Shown one piece after another: positions 58,491 to 64,000 of a stretch of DNA of 64,000 nt. The position numbers and the translations under genes were made by a program. The notes beneath the pieces are model-generated. The model saw only the letters and a list, made by a program, of their open reading frames with translations, made no database searches and had not been told where the DNA came from. Within the stretch, counting starts at the first letter, position 1. Each line of letters begins with the position of its first letter. The DNA is from SURF-43 sp964628985 (GTDB lineage Bacteria; Chloroflexota; Dehalococcoidia; UBA2979): assembly GCA_964628985.1 (NCBI GenBank), contig CAZVNJ010000004.1:38092-102091 (forward strand), read 5' to 3'.

Positions 58491-59600
58491 CTAGGCCTCC
58501 GGTTCGACAGCTGACTCGGAGTCGGAGACGCCGGCTTCGTCGAAGGTCGCCATCTCGTCCAGCAGCCGGCAGGCGGCGACACAGAGCGAGATGCCGAGCG
58601 CGGCGCCGGAGCCTTCTCCGAGACGGAGGCCGAGGTCGAGGATCGGCTGGAGCCCCAGGTGCTCGAGCGTCGCGTCGTGTCCGGGCTCCACTGAGAGATG
58701 AGAGGCGAGGAAGCAGTCGACGGCTTCCGGCGCGATCGCGCGGGCGACCAGGGCGGCGGCCCCGGAGATGACCCCATCGATCACAGCCGGCACGCGTGCC
58801 TCCGCCGCAGCGAGGTAGACGCCGGCGAGGACGCCAATCTCGAAGCCACCGAGTGCGGCGAGCAGGCCAATTCCGTCACGCGGGTCTGGCGCGTTCACCG
58901 CGAGGGCGCGCTCAATGGCGCCCACCTTCAACTCGTAATGCGCGTCGTCGACCCCGGTGCCCCGGCCGGTGACGTTGCGAGGGGCGCGGCCAGTGACCGC
59001 GGAGATAATGGCGGCGGCGCTCGTGCTGTTCCCGATCCCCATCTCTCCCAGCGCGACGATGTCCACGCCCTCGGCAGCGCGTTCGCGGCCGAACAGGGCG
59101 ATCCCCTCGGCGACCGCACGCTCGGCGAGCGAAGGCGTCATCGCGGGGCCGCTCGAGATGTCGTCCGTGCCGGGCCCCAGGCGCAGGCGCAGGAGGTTCG
59201 GGTGCTGCGGAGTCTCGCCGCGGACGCCGGCGTCGACAATGCGGACTCGCGCCCCCGCGTGGGAGGCGAGGACGTTGATCGCGGCACCACCGGCAAGGAA
59301 GTTCGCGACCATCTGCGCGGTGACCTCCGCGGGGAAGGCGGAGACGCCCCGTGCGGTCACTCCGTGGTCACCCGCAGCGACAATCACCAGGCGTTGCTGG
59401 AGACGCGGCCGGGGGTCGCCTGTGATGGTGGCGATGCGCGTGGCGAGCGCCTCCAGTCGCCCGAGGGAGCCCGGTGGCTTCGTCAGTTGCCCCTGGCGGG
59501 TTCCGGCACGCCGGGCCGCTTCCATGTCGCCGGGTCGGATGGCCGCGGCGGTGGCGGCGATCAGGGCAGCAGGTTCGGCGACAGGCTGGTAGGAGGACAT
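58491..59600 (-). CDS. cobT: Nicotinate-nucleotide-dimethylbenzimidazole phosphoribosyltransferase
   Basis: A 369-residue enzyme that activates the lower cobalamin base. ATG 59600 gives a normal N-terminus; ATG 59654 is open too. Visible: GQLTKPPGSLGRLEALATRI, VAAGDHGVTARGVSAFP, ALGEMGIGNSTSAAAII and the late VIDGVISGAAALVA and FLASHLSVEPGH. First gene of cobT-cobS-cobU. A B12 riboswitch is not recognised in the short divergent gap before it. Confidence 0.95.
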   Translation of the reverse strand: MSSYQPVAEPAALIAATAAAIRPGDMEAARRAGTRQGQLTKPPGSLGRLEALATRIATITGDPRPRLQQRLVIVAAGDHGVTARGVSAFPAEVTAQMVANFLAGGAAINVLASHAGARVRIVDAGVRGETPQHPNLLRLRLGPGTDDISSGPAMTPSLAERAVAEGIALFGRERAAEGVDIVALGEMGIGNSTSAAAIISAVTGRAPRNVTGRGTGVDDAHYELKVGAIERALAVNAPDPRDGIGLLAALGGFEIGVLAGVYLAAAEARVPAVIDGVISGAAALVARAIAPEAVDCFLASHLSVEPGHDATLEHLGLQPILDLGLRLGEGSGAALGISLCVAACRLLDEMATFDEAGVSDSESAVEPEA

Positions 59601-59710
59601 GGGAGCGAGTGTAGGCGCGGGCTTCAGAGTGTGCCGCTGGGCAGCGTCCGGCATTGTCCTGCCCTCGGCACACCCCTAGTATTCGCGGTCTTCGTCGCTG
59701 GAGGGGTGGT

Positions 59711-60289
59711 ATGTCCTACGACGGCGAGCGTGTGTCGCTCCGGGCGATCGAGCCGGACGATCTCGAGCGGTATCTGCTCTGGGTGAACGACCCGGAAGTA
59801 ACCCGCTGGCTCGCGCTGCGCTATCCGCTGGGCCGTGAGGAGGAGCGCTCGATCCTCGAAGGGCTGGGACGGGCGAGTAGTTACGGGCACGTGGCATTCG
59901 CGGTTGACGACCGCGTGACAGGCGAGCACCTCGGCACGGTGGGCCTGCACGACGTCCGACCCGAGGCGCGCGTGGCCGAGCTGGGGATCTTCCTGGGTGC
60001 CAAGCAGCGCTGGGGCGAGGGCATTGGGCACGACGCCCTGGTCACCCTGCTGCGCTTCGCGTTCTGGGAGATGAATCTGCGGCGCGTCGAGCTCAGCGTC
60101 CTCGACGGGAACAGTCGCGCGAAGGCGCTCTACGAGCGTGTCGGATTCCTTGAGGTTGGGCGCCGGCCGGGTCATTGGTACAAGCATGGCGCCCCGCTCG
60201 ACGACTTCGTGATGAGCATCGACCGGCTCTGGTTCGAGGCGCGCCACGGGATGCCCGAGCGGATCGTGCTTCCCGGGCGGGTGACCTGA
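59711..60289 (+). CDS. GNAT acetyltransferase (RimJ/RimL type)
   Basis: A 192-residue acetyltransferase starting at ATG 59711 after GGAGGGG. VSLRAIEPDDLERYLLWVND and LGIFLGAKQRWGEGIGHDAL (acetyl-CoA loop), then LRRVELSVLDGNSRAKALYE and RVGFLEVGRR place it in the RimJ/RimL-like group. Target unknown. Its stop overlaps the next, related gene (TGATG at 60287-60291). Confidence 0.88.
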   Translation: MSYDGERVSLRAIEPDDLERYLLWVNDPEVTRWLALRYPLGREEERSILEGLGRASSYGHVAFAVDDRVTGEHLGTVGLHDVRPEARVAELGIFLGAKQRWGEGIGHDALVTLLRFAFWEMNLRRVELSVLDGNSRAKALYERVGFLEVGRRPGHWYKHGAPLDDFVMSIDRLWFEARHGMPERIVLPGRVT

Positions 60290-60852
60290 TGGACCCCGTT
60301 GTCATCCAGGGCGACCGCGTCCGATTGGTCCCACCGCCTGACGTTGGATTCGCCCGGATGACTGGGGATTGGGTGAACGACCCACTGACCCGGCACCTCA
60401 TCGGGGGCTCGGCATACCAACTCTCTCTCGCCACCCGTGAGGACTTCGTGCGCGAGCGACTGACGCAATCATTCAACGGGCTCTACCTGATGATCGAGGC
60501 GGCCGACCTTCCCGATCTGCCCGTGGTGGGGGCGATTGAGCTCCGCAAGACGAGTCCGGAGCACCGCTCGGGTGAGGTGGGGATCCTCGTTGGCCGGGAG
60601 TATTGGGGGCGTGGGTACGGCACCGACGCGATGCGCGCGCTCTGCGGTTTCGCCTTCGAGCAGATGGATCTGAGGCGCATCTCACTCGCGGTCATGGAGT
60701 TCAACACCCGCGCAATCCGCTCCTACGAGCGGGTTGGGTTCGTTGCCGAGGGGCGACTCCGCCAGGATACCTACCTCGGTGGCGACTATTACGACACGAT
60801 CGTGATGGGGCTGCTACGGGAGGAGTTCCGGCCGTCCAAGGGCGCCGGGTAG
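60289..60852 (+). CDS. GNAT acetyltransferase (RimJ/RimL type), second of a pair
   Basis: A 187-residue relative of its neighbour, from ATG 60289. VRLVPPPDVGFARMTGDWVN, VGILVGREYWGRGYGTDAMR (acetyl-CoA loop) and LRRISLAVMEFNTRAIRSYE with RVGFVAEGRLRQD. The two genes share their plan and probably arose by tandem duplication, then diverged. They are translationally coupled. Target unknown. Confidence 0.88.
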   Translation: MDPVVIQGDRVRLVPPPDVGFARMTGDWVNDPLTRHLIGGSAYQLSLATREDFVRERLTQSFNGLYLMIEAADLPDLPVVGAIELRKTSPEHRSGEVGILVGREYWGRGYGTDAMRALCGFAFEQMDLRRISLAVMEFNTRAIRSYERVGFVAEGRLRQDTYLGGDYYDTIVMGLLREEFRPSKGAG

Positions 60853-61012
60853 ACGTAGCGGCACCGTCGGAAGGCCTCGGTGAGGCGCGGCCTGACGGGT
60901 GAGGCGTACCGCTTGTCTGACGTCTTGGTGACGGGCGTGATGGCGGAATCTGGCGTAGTTGATGGGGTTGAGACTTTTCCGGGCTTACGTCAAGATGGTG
61001 GTGTCCTCTCCC

Positions 61013-61040
61013 TTGACAGGCCGTCAACTGGCCATATGCT
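61013..61040 (+). promoter_or_regulatory. Promoter of the riboswitch transcript
   Basis: TTGACA (61013-61018), a perfect -35, is 16 bases before TATGCT (61035-61040). Transcription would begin near 61047, about 55 bases before the riboswitch core. Confidence 0.6.
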
Positions 61041-61100
61041 CTTGTCGTCACAATCACGATGATTCACGCGCGTGATGCGTGAACCCGTCGAGGTGGGTGA

Positions 61101-61230
61101 CATGCCTAATTGCCGCCTGGGAGGGTGGCAACCGGGGGACCCAACTACTGGGGTGAATCTCTGGGCGATGGCGTGCAGAGACGGGCGAACTGACCGGCCC
61201 GAACCCGACAGCTAACCTCGGAGGTTACCG
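61101..61230 (+). ncRNA. c-di-AMP (ydaO/yuaA) riboswitch
   Basis: The aptamer shows the family's conserved strings in order: ATGCCTAATTGCCGCC at the 5' side, GGGGGACCCA and its partner TGGGGTGAATC (61132-61158), and CCGAACCCGACAGCTAACCT (61199-61218) at the 3' side. GCCT and AGGT ends can close the P1 stem. The class turns genes off when c-di-AMP is high, commonly for K+ transport or wall-remodelling genes. It lies between a good promoter (61013) and the zinc-ribbon gene at 61287, within the 430-base gap 60853-61286. Confidence 0.88.
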
Positions 61231-61286
61231 GGACAGCCCGACCGGCGGGATGCCGGGGACGTGCTGCGAACCGAAGGAGGGCGGAG

Positions 61287-61499
61287 ATGCTCAACAGCGC
61301 CCCGCCGAAGAAGTGCCCGCGCTGCCGCGGCCTGATGATTGTCGAAGACGACTGGTACGGGAAGTTCGGTACCTGCGTTGCCTGTGGCTACGTCCACGAG
61401 GCGCAGCGTGCTGACCCGCAGGACATCCAAGAGGAAGAGCGCCTGGCCGCCGGCAAGCAGCGCCGCCGCCAGCCGTCCCACGGCAAGCTCCGCCTCTAA
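61287..61499 (+). CDS. Small zinc-ribbon protein under c-di-AMP riboswitch
   Basis: A 70-residue protein with a strong AAGGAGG ribosome site before ATG 61287. An N-terminal zinc ribbon (KKCPRCRGLMIVEDDWYGKF with CVACGYVHE; Cys pairs 27 residues apart) is followed by a charged helix. No known function. That a c-di-AMP riboswitch controls it and nothing else immediately downstream is unusual, since most such switches govern transporters or cell-wall enzymes. Confidence 0.8.
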   Translation: MLNSAPPKKCPRCRGLMIVEDDWYGKFGTCVACGYVHEAQRADPQDIQEEERLAAGKQRRRQPSHGKLRL

Positions 61500-61527
61500 G
61501 CGCCTCGTCCCGCTTCTGAGTTCGCTT

Positions 61528-61552
61528 CCAGCCGCCCTCGATGGGCGGCTGG
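61528..61552 (+). terminator. Terminator after the zinc-ribbon gene
   Basis: CCAGCCGCCC (61528-61537) and GGGCGGCTGG (61543-61552), a 10-pair perfect stem around TCGAT, 28 bases after the stop. It isolates the riboswitch-controlled gene as a single-gene transcript. Confidence 0.82.
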
Positions 61553-61657
61553 TCGCCGTCCCCGCGTGGCTGTGGCGATCCAGTCGACTGCTATGCTGCG
61601 CGCGCTGCGACCGGCCTGAGGGTCGCGCTTCTGACAGATTCCGAGAAGGGATCCCGC

Positions 61658-61966
61658 ATGCCGTACGTCCGAATCGCCCAGATGATCTCCCGCCCGGGCC
61701 ATGAGGCCGAAGTCGAGGAGATCCTGAAGAAGCTCTCCCAGTACTACGTGCAGCAGCGAGGCTACGTTGCCGGTTACCACCTCACCCCCCACTCGGACGG
61801 GGTGATGACACGCCATGGCCGGGTAGGGATCTGGGAGTCTGACATCGCGGCGCAGACTGCCGCGCAGACCGAGCACTCCCTGTCGTTGCGAGCGCAGTTG
61901 CTCCGTCTGATCGACGAGGACACCCACCTGGAGCTCACGTTCGAGGGTGTTCCGGACCCCGCTTAG
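61658..61966 (+). CDS. ABM-like small protein
   Basis: A 102-residue protein; ATG 61658 follows GAGAAGGG. MPYVRIAQMISRPGHEAEVE and YYVQQRGYVAGYHLTPHSDG read as one dimeric alpha/beta-barrel (ABM-type) domain, with a helix AQTEHSLSLRAQLLRLIDED. Function unknown. It follows the terminator at 61528 and is its own transcription unit. Confidence 0.75.
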   Translation: MPYVRIAQMISRPGHEAEVEEILKKLSQYYVQQRGYVAGYHLTPHSDGVMTRHGRVGIWESDIAAQTAAQTEHSLSLRAQLLRLIDEDTHLELTFEGVPDPA

Positions 61967-62020
61967 CGTCCTCGGGGCCCGGTCTTGGTGGATTCCCGAC
62001 TGGTGATACAGGGCGGTCTC

Positions 62021-62075
62021 AGGGGAATCCCCTAAGGAGATCGGGGATTCCCCGGTCGGTCTGAGGGTATTCCCC
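62021..62075. promoter_or_regulatory. Operator-like array of GGGGA-N-TCCCC palindromes
   Basis: Odd palindromes AGGGGAATCCCCT (centre 62027) and CGGGGATTCCCCG (centre 62048), and an imperfect GGGTATTCCCC (centre 62070), repeat every 21-22 bases, two turns of DNA. A weaker GGATTCCCG lies at 61990. The array is about 80 bases before the gene at 62155, so it may bind a dimeric or oligomeric regulator side by side. Confidence 0.6.
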
Positions 62076-62154
62076 GATCTGGAGGGCTCAAGGCACTTCG
62101 TAGCATCCCGCCCAGACCTCGCCGTTAGCACACGCGAGGCCAGGGGAGCGACCG

Positions 62155-62415
62155 ATGGACGACCTGCCCAACCCAGCCCTGCCCGGGCGCTCCGCGCCGC
62201 CACCTTTGCACTTGGTAGACGACCCGCAACGGCCTGCTTGCGTGCACCACTGGATCCTCGGCGACCCCGCCGACGGTCAGGTGTCCGGCCGTTGCAAGCG
62301 CTGCGGAGCCGCCCGTGCTTTCGCTGGTACCCCAGAGGGCACGTTCCGGTTCGACGACTTCCGGGAACTCACCCAGAGCAGCACGTACTTCGAGCGGTCC
62401 AGGCGGACCGCCTAG
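62155..62415 (+). CDS. Small zinc-ribbon-like protein
   Basis: An 86-residue protein starting at ATG 62155 after GGGGAGC. CVHHWILGDPADGQVSGRCK and CGAARAFAGTPEG give two Cys pairs or Cys/His ligands (C...H-H...C-x2-C), a possible single zinc site. No family recognised. It stands directly downstream of the palindrome array. Confidence 0.7.
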   Translation: MDDLPNPALPGRSAPPPLHLVDDPQRPACVHHWILGDPADGQVSGRCKRCGAARAFAGTPEGTFRFDDFRELTQSSTYFERSRRTA

Positions 62416-62521
62416 AGCACGCCGCGGCCAAGGGGTGGCGCTCGTCTCCCCGGCCGTCTCATCACAGCACGGATGCGCGCGCACCCGGTCGGGGGTAGCC
62501 TGCAACCTTGCGGAGGCCACA

Positions 62522-63331
62522 ATGAACGACCGAATGCAGCCTTCCCGCGACCGGCTTTCCTCGACGGACCACCTCGCCTCGGGCGACCGCCTGGAACGGG
62601 CGGGCTCTCCCCTCACTCGCGGGCGCATACCGAGCCGCGGATCTCGCATCCGCCTCCTCGTGGCAGACGACCATGCCCTGCTCCGGCAGGCGCTTCGCGT
62701 GCTGCTCGAAGCACAGGACGGGCTGGAAGTCGTAGGTGAAGCGACGAACGGGCGCGATGCGGTGGACGCGGCTGAGCGGCTGCAGCCGGACGTCATCCTC
62801 ATGGACATGGTGATGCCCGGGCTGAACGGCATCGATGCGACCCGGCAGATCATCAAGCGCTCGCCGGCGACCCGGATCCTCATCCTGACGGCGTACCTGG
62901 AGGATGAGCGGCTGCTGCAGGCACTGCGCGCCGGTGCCGCTGGTTACGTGGTGAAAAACTCGGACATGGAGGAGCTGCTGCTCGCCATCCAATCGGTCCA
63001 CCGGGGGAACACGTACTTCTCCACCACGGTCTCCGATGAGATTGCGGTGAACGAGGTGCTGCTGCAATCGAAGCAGCCCGAGGGCAAGACCGGCTATGAA
63101 CTCCTCACGGCCCGCGAGCGGGAGGTGCTTCAGTTGATTGCCGAAGGGCTGTCCAACCAGGCAATCGCCGACGAATTGGTCATCTCGGTGAAGACCGTCG
63201 AGGCGCATCGTGCGCACATCATGACGAAACTCCACGCGAAGAATCGGACAGACCTCATTCGTTACGCGATCCGGCGTGGCATCGTCTCTCTCGACGGGCC
63301 GGAGGCTCTGCGCGAGCGTGAGGCGATCTGA
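62522..63331 (+). CDS. NarL/FixJ-type response regulator
   Basis: A 269-residue two-component regulator from ATG 62522 (GGAGG upstream). An unstructured ~40-residue leader precedes the receiver domain: LLVADDHALLRQALRVLLEA (acidic pocket), VILMDMVMPGLNGIDA (phospho-Asp) and ILILTAYLEDE (Thr) with GYVVKNSD (Lys). The output domain is LuxR-type HTH: LLTAREREVLQLIAEGLSNQ and AIADELVISVKTVEAHRAHI. No kinase gene is adjacent in the window. Confidence 0.93.
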   Translation: MNDRMQPSRDRLSSTDHLASGDRLERAGSPLTRGRIPSRGSRIRLLVADDHALLRQALRVLLEAQDGLEVVGEATNGRDAVDAAERLQPDVILMDMVMPGLNGIDATRQIIKRSPATRILILTAYLEDERLLQALRAGAAGYVVKNSDMEELLLAIQSVHRGNTYFSTTVSDEIAVNEVLLQSKQPEGKTGYELLTAREREVLQLIAEGLSNQAIADELVISVKTVEAHRAHIMTKLHAKNRTDLIRYAIRRGIVSLDGPEALREREAI

Positions 63332-63436
63332 CCGCCAGCTGACCCCTCGGCGCGCCCCGCGACGTAACGCGAGGCCGGCCGTGGTCGCACGTCGGCCGGT
63401 GCGAGGCTTCTCCGCGTTCCGGCGGGATGTGGAACA

Positions 63437-63871
63437 ATGCCGGTTGTGACCGCCTCCTCGCTCATTCCAGGTAGCCGCCTGCCTCGTCGGCCGCGCGTCC
63501 TCGTAGTCGAGGACGAGCCCGGTGTCCGCTCGATGCTGGGCGCTGTGTTGCGCACCTCCGGATATGACCCACTCCTCTCGGAAGACGGCCAGGACGCGGC
63601 GGACCGCCTCGCGGCTGGCCTGGCCGTAGACGCGGTGCTCACGGATATCCGCATGCCGCGCATGGACGGTGTGGCGCTCGTGACGCACCTCCGTGCCCGT
63701 GAGGCCACGCGGTCGCTGCCGGTGCTTGCGATGTCCGCATACAACGACGAGCGCCAGGAGCGGGAAGTCCGCGAGGCAGGCGCCAATCTCTTCCTGCCGA
63801 AGCCATTTACCGTGCAGGCGCTGGCCGGCGCGCTCCGATCCCTGCTCGGGCCCTCCGGCGGCGCCTTGTAG
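63437..63871 (+). CDS. Stand-alone receiver-domain response regulator
   Basis: A 144-residue single-domain receiver from ATG 63437. VLVVEDEPGVRSMLGAVLRT (acidic pocket), AVLTDIRMPRMDGVALVTHL (phospho-Asp), VLAMSAYNDE (Ser/Thr) and LFLPKPF (Lys). No output domain, so it probably relays phosphate or controls a partner protein. It follows the NarL-type regulator after about 105 bases in the same direction. The remaining 129 bases to the window end hold nothing recognisable. Confidence 0.92.
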   Translation: MPVVTASSLIPGSRLPRRPRVLVVEDEPGVRSMLGAVLRTSGYDPLLSEDGQDAADRLAAGLAVDAVLTDIRMPRMDGVALVTHLRAREATRSLPVLAMSAYNDERQEREVREAGANLFLPKPFTVQALAGALRSLLGPSGGAL

Positions 63872-64000
63872 CAGCGGCGACCGCCGGCGCAATCACCCTG
63901 ACACCGTGCGAAGAGGTCGGGGCATCTCTGACTGCGGGCGCGGGATTCCCCCGATACGGACGCGCGAGCGCTGACCGAATACTGAACCCCGTCGCGACGG

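Noticed and set aside
59601..59710. Cobalamin riboswitch before cobT
   Set aside because: The gap is too short and has no B12-box-like string.

Overview
This is a G+C-rich bacterial chromosome segment. Several features point to Chloroflexota, possibly a Dehalococcoidia/Tepidiforma-like lineage: coenzyme F420 genes (cofE, an F420:NADP reductase, an LLM-class F420 oxidoreductase), a Gram-positive-type LexA operator (GAAC-N4-GTTC), many lipoproteins, no sign of outer-membrane genes and a c-di-AMP riboswitch. An actinobacterial origin cannot be excluded from the sequence alone.

Layout. 1-10 kb: the end of the nuo operon (nuoM, nuoN), a YqeK-like HD protein, an orphan histidine kinase, two lipoproteins and an 891-residue Pro/Gly-rich secreted protein whose second half is three copies of a ~170-residue cassette of short aromatic motifs. 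10.3-14.6 kb: phage module 1 (+ strand): small overlapping genes, large terminase, HTH/Cys protein, portal. 14.6-24.3 kb: ordinary genes (epimerase, heterodimeric ABC exporter, SDR, PspC, thioesterase, RidA, RuvB). 24.3-32.5 kb: phage module 2 (- strand): scaffold-like protein, major capsid, head protein, connector, tail hub; the run is interrupted between scaffold and capsid by an AIPR-type anti-phage gene, an unknown gene and an OsmC gene. 32.6-38 kb: an accessory zone with a transposase fragment, REP-like palindromic repeats, an Ltp-type protein, a T4 Imm-like superinfection-immunity protein and a broken DUF4236 gene. 38-57 kb: mostly metabolism and housekeeping (F420 genes, P1 peptidase, Nudix fusion, PIG-L deacetylase, lexA, aroA, holA, two ABC systems, an HtrA protease and a protease-like protein lacking its catalytic triad). 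57-64 kb: cobT-cobS-cobU, two GNATs, a c-di-AMP riboswitch ahead of a zinc-ribbon gene, and two response regulators.

Main result. Exactly three perfect GAAC-N4-GTTC sites were found by eye. One lies in the ruvB promoter, one just upstream of phage module 1 and one just upstream of phage module 2. lexA itself is also in the window. The two halves of a phage head/packaging gene set, on opposite strands and separated by about 10 kb of host genes, therefore appear to be wired independently to the SOS response, with no integrase, phage repressor, tape measure or lysin visible here. This fits a domesticated, SOS-induced particle (gene-transfer-agent-like or a defective prophage split by rearrangement).

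No tRNA, rRNA or CRISPR array was recognised.
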